Origin: Limnohabitans planktonicus II-D5 | GTDB lineage: Bacteria > Pseudomonadota > Gammaproteobacteria > Burkholderiales > Burkholderiaceae_C | NCBI RefSeq assembly: GCF_001270065.2 | Contig: NZ_LFYT02000014.1 | Coordinates: 39,819-103,818, forward strand | Direction: 5' to 3' | Length of the DNA stretch: 64,000 nucleotides | Shown: one piece after another, positions 19,054 through 30,409 of the stretch | How positions within the stretch are numbered: the first letter of the stretch is position 1 | How the letters are laid out: the number at the start of each line of letters is the position of its first letter | Translations under genes and position numbers: made by a program | The notes under the pieces: model-generated | Database searches by the model: none | What the model was told of the DNA's origin: nothing | What the model saw: the letters and a program-made list of their open reading frames with translations, nothing else

Positions 19054-19668
19054 TTGATACATAAAAATAAAGCATCGCTGGCGCGACTGCTCCATACCAA
19101 GTTGGCATCCGACTCTGAACTCTCAGATTTTCTAAAAAACGCGGAAAAAAAGGCGTTCAAGCGCGCTTATTACCACGTCAGGGATGAAGACGCCGCCTTG
19201 GACATCCTTCAAGACAGCATGATCAAGCTGTGCAGCAGTTATGGGGACAAGCCCATAGCAGAACTGCCCATGTTGTTCCAGCGAATTCTGTCCAATACCG
19301 TGCTGGATTGGTTCCGTCGTCAAAAAACGCGCAATGCCTTGTTCACCAATATGAGTGACTTCGTCTCAGACGACGCAGACGCAGATTTTGACTTGCTTGA
19401 AGTCACGACCAACCCGGCTGAAAAACCGTCCTCTGACAGCGCAGAAACATGGATCTCAAGGGTCCAAACCCTTGAACACATTGAAACAGCCATCATGGGC
19501 CTGCCTGCACGTCAACGAGAAGCCTTCCTGCTGCGTTATTGGGAGGAGATGGACCTTGCTGAAACAGCCGCCGTGATGGGCTGCTCTGAAGGCAGCGTCA
19601 AAACCCATTGTTCTCGCGCCATCCAGGCTTTGAGTAAAACCTTGGCACCCCAAGGAATCCGACCATGA
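19054..19668 (+). CDS. RNA polymerase sigma factor, sigma-70 family (ECF-like)
   Basis: A sigma factor of about 190-204 residues. Region 2 covers roughly residues 30-95 (DEDAALDILQDSMIKL, then LPMLFQRILSNTVLDWFRRQ). An acidic linker of about 40 residues follows. Region 4 covers about 145-200 (LPARQREAFLLRYWEEMDL, then the helix-turn-helix GCSEGSVKTHCSRAIQAL). No ATG fits: a TTG at 19054 gives 204 residues and a TTG at 19102 gives a start near ASDSELSDFLK, as in related proteins; neither has a strong ribosome site. Its end overlaps the DUF3619 gene by 4 nt. The target regulon is unknown. Confidence 0.88.
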   Translation: MIHKNKASLARLLHTKLASDSELSDFLKNAEKKAFKRAYYHVRDEDAALDILQDSMIKLCSSYGDKPIAELPMLFQRILSNTVLDWFRRQKTRNALFTNMSDFVSDDADADFDLLEVTTNPAEKPSSDSAETWISRVQTLEHIETAIMGLPARQREAFLLRYWEEMDLAETAAVMGCSEGSVKTHCSRAIQALSKTLAPQGIRP

Positions 19669-20111
19669 AAACCCAAAACACATTGAACGAGCTGAATCTG
19701 GACCTTTTGGGCCGACATTTTTCTGCCCAATTGACCCTGGCCACGCCCGGACTACCCCACGAAATCAGCGAGCGCTTGCGGGTTGCACGCTTGCGCGCCC
19801 TGGAAGAACGCAAACCTCTGCTTCAAACACGACTGATCAAAACACAGCACATCAACGGCAACAGCACTTTGACGGCCCCCCCTGACGAAGGACTCAACCT
19901 CTGGAACATTCTGGCCTCGGCCCTGCCCTTGTTGGTCTTACTCTTCGGATTGATGGCCATTCAATGGATACAACAAGACAATCTCACTTCCGAAATTGCA
20001 GCGATCGACTCAGCGCTCCTCACCGATGATCTTCCACCGGACGCCTATGCGGACACAGGTTTTGTGCAGTTCCTCAAACAAGGGCACCAGTCCGGTGCCT
20101 CACATAATTGA
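19665..20111 (+). CDS. DUF3619 family protein with one membrane helix (anti-sigma-like context)
   Basis: A 148-residue protein. The polar N-terminal part (1-75) contains a conserved LPHEISERLRVARLRALE helix, a single hydrophobic helix lies at about 79-100, and the C-terminus of about 45 residues ends in an acidic motif (LTDDLPPDAYADTGFVQFLK) typical of DUF3619. It overlaps the sigma factor gene by 4 nt (ATGA). A soluble domain, one helix and a short outer tail is the architecture of many anti-sigma factors. That role is inference from context; the family has no established function that I know of. Confidence 0.85.
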   Translation: MKTQNTLNELNLDLLGRHFSAQLTLATPGLPHEISERLRVARLRALEERKPLLQTRLIKTQHINGNSTLTAPPDEGLNLWNILASALPLLVLLFGLMAIQWIQQDNLTSEIAAIDSALLTDDLPPDAYADTGFVQFLKQGHQSGASHN

Positions 20112-20112
20112 G

Positions 20113-20820
20113 ATGCACAACTGTTTTGTCCATACTTTGGGGCTTCTCTGTCGCTTTGGCAGTGTCTTGTGTCTTGTAGCCTGCATGGTCGCAGCCACGG
20201 CACAGACTTCTTCAATTCCCCAAAAGACAGCCATCAACAGCCACCCCAGTGGGCAGCAAACACACTCCGCCAGTTGGCTGCAATTGACACCACGACAAAA
20301 ACAAGCACTGGCCCCATTGAGGGTGCAATGGGGCACCCTGACCGCCCAACAACAGAGCAAATGGCTGGCGATTTCTCAAAATTTTTTCCAACTGTCGGCC
20401 GTTGAACAATCCACCATGCACGCCAGAATGGCCGACTGGGTGGCACTGAGCCCAGAGCAGCGCAACGTGGCCCGCTTCAACTTCAACAGCTTGCAAAACC
20501 TTCCAAAAGAAGACAAAAAGGCCAAATGGGAAGCCTATCAAGCATTGTCTGCTGACGAAAAAAGTCAACTCTCCACTGCATCTACTTCGCCTGGTAAAAG
20601 TGCAGCCCGCACGGCCAAACCTCCCGAGCCACATCGCGTAGTGCAAACCCGCATCAAACCCATGGACTCGTCACGTACTGCGAACTCCACAAACATAGAT
20701 CGGAAAACACTTTTACCCCTGCCGCCCGCATTGATCACACCCCCTCAGGCGCCAGCGCCCACCTCTTCCGAGACGCCGCTGGACAGCGTAAGCCCCCATA
20801 CTGAAACATCCCCTTCATGA
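20113..20820 (+). CDS. DUF3106 family exported protein
   Basis: A 235-residue protein with a signal peptide (about 1-31, LCLVACMVAATAQ). A Gln/Trp-rich core carries motifs LTPRQKQALAPL, WLAISQNFFQLS and MADWVALSPEQRNVARFNF, and the Pro/Ser/Thr-rich tail beyond about residue 150 looks disordered. The core repeats a pattern of 'xLxPxQ..AL..L...W..L' helices, as seen in DUF3106. It starts 1 nt after the DUF3619 stop and overlaps the RDD gene by 4 nt. It could be a periplasmic stress-sensing partner of the sigma module, by loose analogy with helical LTxxQ-type periplasmic proteins; this is speculative. Confidence 0.8.
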   Translation: MHNCFVHTLGLLCRFGSVLCLVACMVAATAQTSSIPQKTAINSHPSGQQTHSASWLQLTPRQKQALAPLRVQWGTLTAQQQSKWLAISQNFFQLSAVEQSTMHARMADWVALSPEQRNVARFNFNSLQNLPKEDKKAKWEAYQALSADEKSQLSTASTSPGKSAARTAKPPEPHRVVQTRIKPMDSSRTANSTNIDRKTLLPLPPALITPPQAPAPTSSETPLDSVSPHTETSPS

Positions 20821-21359
20821 CGCGCAACGTTACTGACGACCTTTCACCTGATTGCCCTTGCATTGCCCCCTCATTGTCCCGCCGCATGGCTTGTTGGCTG
20901 TATGAGGGCATGTTGCTGTTTGGTGTTCTCGTCTCCTCGGGTCTGGTTTATTTTGTGACCGCTTATTGGCTGACAGGACTGGCCCCCGGTGACATGAACC
21001 TTCATCCCCGACTCAAATCTGGCTTTCAGGCCAGCAGCTTTTTGGTGCTGGGCTTGTATTTCATCTGGATGTGGCGACGCGGCCAGACCTTGGCCATGAA
21101 AACCTGGCGGATTCAAATCGTAGACACAGCCGGTCAAAAAATCAGTCGCAAAACTGCCTTCAAACGCTACCTGTCCAGTTGGCTTTGGTTCATGCCCCCC
21201 CTCGCTGTCTCTTATGCGCTGGGTTTGTCCATGATTGAGCTGATGGTCTTGACGCTGGGCTGGGTGGCCATTTGGGGCGTACTCAGCCGCTTTCACCCCC
21301 AAGGCCAGTTTTGGCACGACGTTTTCGCAGGCACTCGCCTGATCACTGCTGCGCCTTGA
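20817..21359 (+). CDS. RDD family membrane protein
   Basis: A 180-residue membrane protein with about four hydrophobic segments. The N-terminal RRMACWLYEGMLLFGVLVSSG matches the RDD start (Arg-x-x-Ala/Asp helix). The segment TLAMKTWRIQIVDTAGQKIS is the family's characteristic loop, and WHDVFAGTRLI near the end fits the conserved second Asp. It overlaps the DUF3106 gene by 4 nt and is the fourth gene of the sigma-factor unit. Some RDD proteins have been linked to ion transport, but the function here is not known. Confidence 0.85.
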   Translation: MTRNVTDDLSPDCPCIAPSLSRRMACWLYEGMLLFGVLVSSGLVYFVTAYWLTGLAPGDMNLHPRLKSGFQASSFLVLGLYFIWMWRRGQTLAMKTWRIQIVDTAGQKISRKTAFKRYLSSWLWFMPPLAVSYALGLSMIELMVLTLGWVAIWGVLSRFHPQGQFWHDVFAGTRLITAAP

Positions 21360-21365
21360 TCTGAC

Positions 21366-21770
21366 ATGCAAGAACCCTCATCGCCACCAACCGACGTTGT
21401 CAACCCGCAAAAAGCACGCAAAGGCCTGCGACGCATCCTGCATGCCGGGGGCTACTCCATCCAAGGCCTTCGCGCAGGCTGGGGAGAAACCGCCTTTCGC
21501 CAGGAAGCCATCCTGGCCATGGTCATGTTACCGCTGGCTTTCTGGCTGGGCCAAAGCTGGGTGGAAATCGCCCTTCTCGCCGGGTCAGTCTTGCTGGTCA
21601 TGATCGTGGAGTTGCTCAACACCTGCGTGGAGTCGGCCATCGACCGCATCGGCCCGGAATGGCATGACCTGTCCAAACGCGCCAAAGACATGGGCAGCGC
21701 CGCTGTCTTTCTCAGCTTGCTGCTGTGCGCCGGGGTTTGGCTGGGCGCACTTTGCTATCGTTTTGCCTGA
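21366..21770 (+). CDS. dgkA: diacylglycerol kinase, prokaryotic (DgkA)
   Basis: Small trimeric membrane kinase that recycles diacylglycerol to phosphatidic acid. The protein has 134 residues. A soluble N-terminal arm with an amphipathic segment (GLRAGWGETAFRQEA) is followed by three hydrophobic helices. The family signature VELLNTCVESAIDRI, with the catalytic and metal-binding glutamates, is intact. It lies 6 bp after the RDD gene and 5 bp before the LOG gene, so it is in the same run of genes. The length is slightly above the E. coli enzyme because of the N-terminus. Confidence 0.93.
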   Translation: MQEPSSPPTDVVNPQKARKGLRRILHAGGYSIQGLRAGWGETAFRQEAILAMVMLPLAFWLGQSWVEIALLAGSVLLVMIVELLNTCVESAIDRIGPEWHDLSKRAKDMGSAAVFLSLLLCAGVWLGALCYRFA

Positions 21771-21775
21771 ACCCC

Positions 21776-22384
21776 ATGACGACCATGACCACGCCAAAAG
21801 CCTCGCCAGTATTTTCGGTCTGCGTCTACTGCGGCTCCAAGCCCGGGAAGCAGCCCGAATTTGCGCAAATCGCGGTACAAGTGGGCACCTGGATCGGCGC
21901 GCACGGCGGTCAATTGGTCTATGGCGGCGGACGCAATGGCCTCATGGGCCTGATGGCCGAAGCCACCTTGGCGGCAGGTGGTACGGTCGTGGGCATCATT
22001 CCAACCGCCTTGGTCGAGAAAGAATGGGCGCACCATGGCTGCACCGAACTCCACGTGGTCGACACCATGCACGAGCGCAAACGCCTCATGGCCGACAAGG
22101 CCGATGCTTTTTTGGCCTTGCCCGGCGGCATTGGCACATTTGAAGAACTGTTTGAGGTGTGGACCTGGCGGCAACTGGGTTACCACGACAAGCCGGTCGG
22201 CATCCTGAACAGCTTGGGTTACTACGATGGCCTGATGGCCTTCATTGGCCAAGTGGTGCAAGAAGGCTTCATGGGCGAATGGCAAACCGAACTGGTGACC
22301 CTGGGCACCGAGCCCGAAGCACTGCTGCAAACCCTGGTGCAAAAAGCGGGGTTTTCACCCCGTGCAAAAGTCGAATTGATTTGA
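21776..22384 (+). CDS. LOG family protein (TIGR00730, cytokinin riboside 5'-monophosphate phosphoribohydrolase-like)
   Basis: A 202-residue Rossmann-like protein. The N-terminus VCVYCGS, the GGRNGLMGLMAEA loop and the nucleotide-binding PGGIGTFEELFE motif are all hallmarks of LOG proteins, which hydrolyse nucleotide monophosphates to base and ribose phosphate. The ATG at 21776 is placed just before the conserved FSVCVYCGS strand; upstream in-frame codons overlap dgkA. The in vivo substrate in bacteria of this type is not settled. The 246 bp that follow (22385-22630) contain no gene or clear structure. Confidence 0.9.
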   Translation: MTTMTTPKASPVFSVCVYCGSKPGKQPEFAQIAVQVGTWIGAHGGQLVYGGGRNGLMGLMAEATLAAGGTVVGIIPTALVEKEWAHHGCTELHVVDTMHERKRLMADKADAFLALPGGIGTFEELFEVWTWRQLGYHDKPVGILNSLGYYDGLMAFIGQVVQEGFMGEWQTELVTLGTEPEALLQTLVQKAGFSPRAKVELI

Positions 22385-22630
22385 TCAACCGGGCAGGGCT
22401 ACAGATTCATACCTGTGCAGCCTTCAATCTTCCAGGGTGTTGAGTTTGCTCAATTCAGCCCAGACTTTTGGGCCTGATCTCAGGGGTGTTATTTCAGGGG
22501 TGAAGCCGCTGACCTGAGGTGACTTGGCGCACGCATTTTCAGACGTCTGCGAGACTGATAAAGAGGGTCAGCGCACAACCCCACCGGCATCCGGTTCAGA
22601 CCCGCTTTGAGGCCCTCAACACCACCCCAC

Positions 22631-24677
<2,047 letters not shown>

Positions 24678-24681
24678 ACAG

Positions 24682-25869
24682 GTGCTGAAAAATGTGAGCT
24701 TGAATTATGTCACCCGGGTGCAGGATGACTTGAGTGCCATCGCACCTGCGACCTGGGACGGCCTGCTGGCCCGGCAGAGCGCCCCTTCCCCCTTCATGCA
24801 GCATGCCTATTTGTCGGCCATGCAGACCAGCGAGTCGGCCACGCCCGAGACCGGCTGGACATTGCAAGTCATCAGCCTGTGGCGCGCCACCCCGCAAGGC
24901 GATGTGTTGGCCGCTGCCTGCCCGCTCTACATCAAGAACCACTCACGCGGCGAATACGTGTTTGACCACGCCTGGGCCGACGCCTACCAGCGCCATGGTC
25001 TGGACTATTACCCCAAAGCCCTGGTCGCCCCACCCTTCACACCAGTGCCCGGCAGCCGCCTGCTGGCCGAATCTGACGACGCCCGCCACGCCCTGCTGGC
25101 CGCCTTGCTGGACATTTGCCAAACCAACAACATCCCCTCGCTGCACATTTTGTTTGGCAGCCCGCAAGACCTGCAGGCCTGTGAGCATGCCGGGCTGCTG
25201 CAGCGCGACCAAGTGCAGTTCCACTGGCAAAACCAAGGCTGGCGCGACTTCGATGACTTTTTGGCCAGCCTGACCCAAGAAAAGCGCAAAAAAATCCGGC
25301 AAGAACGCCGCAAAGTGGCTGATGCCGGTGTGACGTTTCGCGCCGTGCGCGGCCCCGACATGACCGGCGACGACTGGGCCCTGCTGCTGCGCTGCTACCA
25401 GCAAACCTATTGGGAACACGGCAACGCGCCGTATTTGACCCCAGCGTTTTTTGAGTCCATGCGCACCGACATGGCCCCAAACTGGCTGCTGTTTGTGGCC
25501 GAACACGCGAGCCAACCCATCGGCATCAGCCTGATCGGCCTGCATCTGGACGCCCAAGGCCAGCCCGAAGTGGCTTATGGCCGCTACTGGGGGGCGCTGG
25601 CCCGGGTGGACTGCCTGCACTTTGAAGCCTGCTACTACCAGCCCATCGACTGGTGCATCCAGCACGGCCTCAAGCGTTTTGAAGGCGGCGCACAAGGCGA
25701 ACACAAAATGGCCCGCGCCCTGCTGCCCACCCCCACCCACAGCGCCCACTGGCTGGCACATCCGGCGTTTTCTGAGGCGGTGGCGCGGTTTTTGGAGCGG
25801 GAAAAAGCGGGGGTGGAGAACTACCTGGAAGCGCTGCACCAGCATTCACCCCTGAAAAAAACCCCATGA
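24682..25869 (+). CDS. GNAT-fold protein, DUF482/FemAB-like family (PF04339 type)
   Basis: A 395-residue protein of the family often labelled peptidogalycan biosynthesis protein. It has a doubled GNAT-like fold with typical motifs: SPFMQHAYLSAME-like start, FDHAWADAYQRHGLDYYPK, EKRKKIRQERRKVADAGV, and GRYWGALARVDCLHFEACYYQPIDW. The start is the GTG at 24682, 4 bp from the divergent nadE ATG; the next in-frame GTG would remove the first strand. The biochemical role of the family is not established. Confidence 0.85.
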   Translation: MLKNVSLNYVTRVQDDLSAIAPATWDGLLARQSAPSPFMQHAYLSAMQTSESATPETGWTLQVISLWRATPQGDVLAAACPLYIKNHSRGEYVFDHAWADAYQRHGLDYYPKALVAPPFTPVPGSRLLAESDDARHALLAALLDICQTNNIPSLHILFGSPQDLQACEHAGLLQRDQVQFHWQNQGWRDFDDFLASLTQEKRKKIRQERRKVADAGVTFRAVRGPDMTGDDWALLLRCYQQTYWEHGNAPYLTPAFFESMRTDMAPNWLLFVAEHASQPIGISLIGLHLDAQGQPEVAYGRYWGALARVDCLHFEACYYQPIDWCIQHGLKRFEGGAQGEHKMARALLPTPTHSAHWLAHPAFSEAVARFLEREKAGVENYLEALHQHSPLKKTP

Positions 25870-25902
25870 AAAACGCCTGCGCGGCGCAAACCGGGCAGGC
25901 GT
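25868..25902 (-). terminator. terminator of ppa
   Basis: ACGCCTGC and GCAGGCGT form a perfect 8-bp stem with a 14-nt loop. On the minus strand it is followed by T5. It lies just downstream of ppa and touches the end of the convergent GNAT gene. Confidence 0.7.
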
Positions 25903-25950
25903 TCGGAAGGTGGCACAGCGCCCCAGCGGGCGAGCGCTCAATCAGCCGCA

Positions 25951-26487
25951 TCAGGCCTTGGTTTTGTTGTAGGCCGCGATGCCGTCCAAAATTTCCTTGT
26001 GGGCAGACTCCTTGCCTTCCCAACCCAGCACTTTGACCCATTTGCCTTTTTCAAGGTCTTTGTAGTGCTCAAAGAAGTGGGCAATCGCGTTGCGGCGCAT
26101 CGCGTTCACATCCGCAATATCTTGCCAGTGGTCGTACATCGGCAAAATTTTGCTGGTAGGCACAGCAATCACCTTGCCGTCCACTCCAGCCTCGTCTTCC
26201 ATCATCAAAATGCCCAAGGCGCGGCAGGGCACCACCACACCGGGGTGCAAGGCGTAAGGGGTGATCACCAACACGTCCACCGGATCTCCGTCGCCGGACA
26301 GGGTTTGGGGCACATAACCGTAATTGGTGGGGTAGTGCATGGCCGTGGTCATGAAACGGTCCACGAACAAGGCACCGGTTTCCTTGTCCACTTCGTACTT
26401 GATCGGGTCGGCGTTCATCGGGATTTCGATGATCACGTTAAAGGTATCTGGTGCTTTGCTGCCGGGGGTGACGTTGTCGAGGGACAT
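25951..26487 (-). CDS. ppa: soluble inorganic pyrophosphatase
   Basis: Family I Mg-dependent pyrophosphatase of 178 residues. The signature DGDPVDVLV with three metal-binding aspartates lies near residue 65. [30 protein letters not shown] and [14 protein letters not shown] are also characteristic. It hydrolyses cytosolic pyrophosphate and drives biosynthesis forward. The ATG at 26487 precedes the normal N-terminus SLDNVTPG. It is divergent from hppA, the membrane pyrophosphatase, with 215 bp between start codons. Confidence 0.96.
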   Translation of the reverse strand: MSLDNVTPGSKAPDTFNVIIEIPMNADPIKYEVDKETGALFVDRFMTTAMHYPTNYGYVPQTLSGDGDPVDVLVITPYALHPGVVVPCRALGILMMEDEAGVDGKVIAVPTSKILPMYDHWQDIADVNAMRRNAIAHFFEHYKDLEKGKWVKVLGWEGKESAHKEILDGIAAYNKTKA

Positions 26488-26645
26488 CTTGCGGGTTTCT
26501 TTGTGAAAAGTTAAGAAAAAACGGAATCGCTAGGGATTAACCCCGATTTTACTTTCACAGGCCTTGCGCATTCGCCTTGTCTGCCTCTTTAATGAAGTGT
26601 TGGCCAATCGAACTCCCGTTTCGGGGACTGAGGAAGCAACGCCAT

Positions 26646-26673
26646 GGAGGTGCCTCCAGCGTGTTGCACCTCC
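26646..26673 (+). promoter_or_regulatory. hairpin in the hppA leader
   Basis: GGAGGTGC and GCACCTCC form a perfect 8-bp stem with a 12-nt loop, ending 29 nt before the hppA start. No T-run follows, so it is not an intrinsic terminator. A role in mRNA stability or translation is possible but unproven. No other structure stands out in the 215-bp ppa-hppA gap. Confidence 0.4.
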
Positions 26674-26702
26674 GTTCAGCGACAACTATCGAGGAGAAAA
26701 CG

Positions 26703-28772
26703 ATGACAGGAAATTCAGCGCTCATATTGGCGCTCGTTTGTGGTCTGATTGCTGTGGCTTACGGCATTTGGGCCCGAGGGTGGATCCTTTCTCAAGATGC
26801 CGGCAATGCCCGGATGCAGGAAATTGCCGCCGCCATTCAGGCCGGCGCGGCGGCCTATCTGGCCCGGCAATACAAAACCATCGCCATCGTCGGCGTCGTG
26901 CTGGCCATCTTGATGGGCATCTTTCTGGATGGCATCACCGCCATCGGTTTTGTGATCGGCGCGGTGCTTTCTGGCGCGTGCGGCTTCATCGGCATGAATG
27001 TGTCGGTCAAAGCCAACGTGCGCACGGCACAGGCCGCCACCAAAGGCATTGGCCCAGCGCTCGACGTGGCGTTTCGGGGCGGTGCCATCACCGGCATGCT
27101 GGTGGTGGGTTTGGGTCTGTTGGGTGTGTCCGGTTTTTACTGGTTTCTGGTGGGCAACGGCAACCTGACGCCCGACAAGAACCTGGCCAATTTGCTCAAC
27201 CCCTTGATTGGCTTTGCCTTCGGCTCCTCGCTGATCTCAATTTTTGCCCGTCTGGGCGGCGGCATTTTCACCAAGGGCGCTGACGTGGGCGCCGACCTGG
27301 TGGGCAAGGTGGAGGCAGGCATTCCCGAAGACGACCCGCGCAACCCGGCCGTGATTGCCGACAACGTGGGCGACAACGTGGGTGACTGCGCCGGCATGGC
27401 TGCCGATCTGTTCGAAACCTACGCGGTCACGCTGATCGCCACCATGGTGCTGGGCGCATTGCTGGTCTCGGCAGCGCCGGGTCAGGCCGTGCTGTACCCG
27501 CTGGCCTTGGGCGCGGTGTCCATCATCGCCTCGATCATTGGCTGCTTCTTCGTCAAAGCCTCGCCGGGTATGACCAATGTGATGCCCGCGCTCTACAAAG
27601 GCCTGGCCATCTCAGGGGTGCTGTCCTTGATCGCCTTTTACTTTGTCACCACATGGTTGATCCCAGACAACGCCTTGGGCGCTGCGGGCAGCCAGATGAA
27701 ACTGTTTGGTGCCTGTGCTGTGGGCTTGGTGCTCACAGCCGCCTTGGTCTGGATCACCGAGTTCTACACCGGCACGCAATACGCCCCGGTGCAGCACATC
27801 GCCCAGGCTTCAACCACCGGCCACGGCACCAACATCATTGCCGGTTTGGGCGTGTCCATGCGCTCCACCGCCTGGCCGGTGATGTTCGTCTGTCTGGCCA
27901 TCTGGACAGCTTATGCGCTGGGTGGCTTGTACGGCATTGCCGTGGCGGCTACCTCCATGCTGAGCATGGCGGGCATCGTGGTGGCGCTGGACGCCTATGG
28001 CCCCATCACCGACAACGCGGGCGGCATTGCCGAAATGGCTGAAATGCCCAGCAGCGTGCGCGACATCACCGACCCGCTGGATGCCGTGGGCAACACCACC
28101 AAGGCCGTGACCAAGGGCTACGCCATCGGCTCGGCAGGCCTGGCCTCGCTGGTGCTGTTTGCCGACTACACGCACAAACTGGAGGCCTATGGCAAGGCCA
28201 TCAGTTTTGACTTGTCCGACCCTCTGGTCATCATTGGACTGTTCATTGGCGGGCTGATCCCCTACTTGTTCGGCGCCATGGCCATGGAAGCGGTGGGCCG
28301 GGCAGCAGGCAGCGTGGTGGTTGAAGTGCGCCGCCAGTTCAAGGAGATCCCCGGCATCATGGAAGGCACGGCCAAGCCCGAATACGGCAAGGCGGTCGAC
28401 ATGCTCACCACGGCCGCCATCAAGGAAATGGTCATCCCGAGCCTGTTGCCCGTGGTGGTGCCGGTGTTGGTGGGCTTGATCCTGGGGCCCAAGGCGCTGG
28501 GTGGCTTGCTGATGGGCACCATCATCACCGGCCTGTTTGTGGCAATTTCGATGTGCACCGGCGGCGGCGCTTGGGACAACGCCAAGAAATACATCGAAGA
28601 CGGCCATCACGGCGGCAAAGGTTCAGACGCCCACAAGGCAGCCGTGACCGGAGATACGGTGGGTGACCCCTACAAGGACACCGCTGGCCCTGCCATCAAC
28701 CCGCTGATCAAAATCATCAACATCGTGGCCCTCCTGATCGTGCCGCTGGTGATGAAGTTTCACGGGGGCTGA
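26703..28772 (+). CDS. hppA: K+-independent H+-translocating membrane pyrophosphatase HppA
   Basis: Membrane pump that uses pyrophosphate hydrolysis to translocate protons. The protein has 689 residues with about 16 hydrophobic helices. The pyrophosphate-binding motifs are intact: [44 protein letters not shown], and the C-terminal [20 protein letters not shown]. The K+-switch motif reads [10 protein letters not shown], with Lys and Thr at the diagnostic positions, so the enzyme should be K+-independent and proton-pumping (K+-dependent forms have Ala there). GAGGAG lies 7 nt before the ATG at 26703. A terminator follows the gene. Confidence 0.96.
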   Translation: MTGNSALILALVCGLIAVAYGIWARGWILSQDAGNARMQEIAAAIQAGAAAYLARQYKTIAIVGVVLAILMGIFLDGITAIGFVIGAVLSGACGFIGMNVSVKANVRTAQAATKGIGPALDVAFRGGAITGMLVVGLGLLGVSGFYWFLVGNGNLTPDKNLANLLNPLIGFAFGSSLISIFARLGGGIFTKGADVGADLVGKVEAGIPEDDPRNPAVIADNVGDNVGDCAGMAADLFETYAVTLIATMVLGALLVSAAPGQAVLYPLALGAVSIIASIIGCFFVKASPGMTNVMPALYKGLAISGVLSLIAFYFVTTWLIPDNALGAAGSQMKLFGACAVGLVLTAALVWITEFYTGTQYAPVQHIAQASTTGHGTNIIAGLGVSMRSTAWPVMFVCLAIWTAYALGGLYGIAVAATSMLSMAGIVVALDAYGPITDNAGGIAEMAEMPSSVRDITDPLDAVGNTTKAVTKGYAIGSAGLASLVLFADYTHKLEAYGKAISFDLSDPLVIIGLFIGGLIPYLFGAMAMEAVGRAAGSVVVEVRRQFKEIPGIMEGTAKPEYGKAVDMLTTAAIKEMVIPSLLPVVVPVLVGLILGPKALGGLLMGTIITGLFVAISMCTGGGAWDNAKKYIEDGHHGGKGSDAHKAAVTGDTVGDPYKDTAGPAINPLIKIINIVALLIVPLVMKFHGG

Positions 28773-28790
28773 TGGGCCCTGCGGTTTAAA

Positions 28791-28817
28791 AGGCCCGCTT
28801 TGGCGGGCCTTTTTTTG
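28791..28817 (+). terminator. terminator of hppA
   Basis: AGGCCCGC and GCGGGCCT form an 8-bp stem with a 4-nt loop, preceded by A4 and followed by T7. It is 18 bp after the hppA stop. Confidence 0.9.
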
Positions 28818-28888
28818 ACCAGTTGGTCCGTAAAGGTCGATGTCCCATGGGTGATTTTCAAATTTCGGACGAGGTTCACAATAGCTTC

Positions 28889-30322
28889 ATGCAAATGAAT
28901 TTCATCGCCAACCAATCCGCTCCTGCCCTGGCGGGGCAAACCATCGATGTACTCGACCCCTCTGACGGGCAGGTGTTTGAGCAGATCCCGCGCAGCCAGG
29001 CGGCCGATATCGACCACGCTGTGCAAGCAGCACGGGCTGCCTTCAACGGCCCTTGGGGCAAGCTCAGCGCCATGGAGCGTGGTCGCCTGCTCATGAAGCT
29101 GTCGCAAAAAGTGAGCGAGCACGCCGCCGATCTGGCCGCGCTGGAGCAACGCGACTGCGGCAAACCCACCAAACAGGCCGCTGCCGATTCGGTGGCTTTG
29201 GCGCGTTACTTTGAGTTTTATGCCGGAGCCTGCGACAAGCTGCACGGCGAGACCCTGCCCTACCAAAACGGTTACAGCGTACTGACCTGGCGCGAGCCAC
29301 ACGGCGTGACGGGCCATGTGATCCCCTGGAACTACCCGATGCAAATTTTTGGGCGCAGCGTGGGCGGCGCTTTGGCCGCTGGCAATGCCTGCGTGGTCAA
29401 GCCGGCCGAAGACGCGTGCCTGAGCCTGATTCGGGTGGCGCAGTTGGCGGCCGAAGTGGGCTTTCCGCCGGGGGCCATCAACATCGTCACGGGTTATGGT
29501 CATGAGGTGGGCGACGCGCTGGCCCGACACCCGGGCATTGACCACATCAGCTTCACCGGCAGCCCCCGTGTGGGCACCTTGATCCAGCAAGTGGCCGCCG
29601 AGCGCCACTGCCCCGTGACGCTGGAGCTGGGCGGCAAAAGTCCGCAAATCATTTTTGATGAAGCCGACCTGGACGCGGCCATTCCCGTGGTGGTCAACGC
29701 CATCGTGCAGAACTCGGGACAAACCTGCAGCGCAGGCTCGCGCGTGTTGATCCAGCAAGGCATTTACGAGCCGCTGCTCAAGCGCCTGGGCGAGGCCTTT
29801 GGCCGCTTGCAAGTAGGCTCGGCCGCCATGAACCTGGACTTGGGGCCACTGATTCGCGCCAGCCAATTGGAGAGAGTGACGGGTTTCTTGGACCAAGCCA
29901 AAGCTGACGGCATCGCCACCGTGGCGCAAGGGCAAATCGCAGCGGGCGTGCCTGCGGGCGGTTTTTACCAAGCCCCCACCTTGCTGCGCGATGTGCCGGT
30001 GATGCATCGCCTGGCACAAGAAGAAGTGTTTGGCCCGGTGCTTTCGGCCATGGCCTTCAGCGACGAAGACCACGCGGTCGAATTGGCCAATGCCACCGAG
30101 TTTGGCCTGGTCGCAGGTATCTGGACGCGTGACGGTGGCCGGCAATTCCGCATGGCCAAACGCGTGCGCAGCGGCCAGGTGTTCATCAACAACTATGGTG
30201 CAGGCGGTGGCGTGGAGCTGCCCTTTGGCGGGGTCAAGTCCTCGGGTTACGGCCGTGAAAAAGGCTTCGAGGCCCTGCTGGGCTTCACCACCCTCAAGAC
30301 CGTGGCCATTGCGCACGGCTGA
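28889..30322 (+). CDS. NAD(P)-dependent aldehyde dehydrogenase
   Basis: A 477-residue member of the ALDH superfamily. The cofactor segment GHVIPWNYPMQIF, the general base in LELGGKSPQIIFDEADLD and the catalytic Cys in NSGQTCSAGSR are all intact, and the bridging motif EEVFGPVLSAMAF follows. The sequence resembles betaine, gamma-aminobutyraldehyde or other omega-amino aldehyde dehydrogenases, but I cannot fix the substrate. The start is uncertain: ATG 28889 or 28895 fit the usual N-terminus (MNFIANQ), and a further in-frame start lies at 28823. It lies between hppA and moaA with no obvious partner. Confidence 0.9.
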   Translation: MQMNFIANQSAPALAGQTIDVLDPSDGQVFEQIPRSQAADIDHAVQAARAAFNGPWGKLSAMERGRLLMKLSQKVSEHAADLAALEQRDCGKPTKQAAADSVALARYFEFYAGACDKLHGETLPYQNGYSVLTWREPHGVTGHVIPWNYPMQIFGRSVGGALAAGNACVVKPAEDACLSLIRVAQLAAEVGFPPGAINIVTGYGHEVGDALARHPGIDHISFTGSPRVGTLIQQVAAERHCPVTLELGGKSPQIIFDEADLDAAIPVVVNAIVQNSGQTCSAGSRVLIQQGIYEPLLKRLGEAFGRLQVGSAAMNLDLGPLIRASQLERVTGFLDQAKADGIATVAQGQIAAGVPAGGFYQAPTLLRDVPVMHRLAQEEVFGPVLSAMAFSDEDHAVELANATEFGLVAGIWTRDGGRQFRMAKRVRSGQVFINNYGAGGGVELPFGGVKSSGYGREKGFEALLGFTTLKTVAIAHG

Positions 30323-30409
30323 GCACACTGCACGCCATCTGCGGTCAGCCAAGGACCAGGGAGTCCCTCCCAAGGACTGCCTCCGGGTTTGAAGGCACAA
30401 TCGCTGGCT

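Noticed and set aside
22385..22630. Possible gene or riboswitch between LOG and PII genes
   Set aside because: No frame with start and ribosome site, and no recognisable structure; only a weak hairpin inside the end of the LOG gene.
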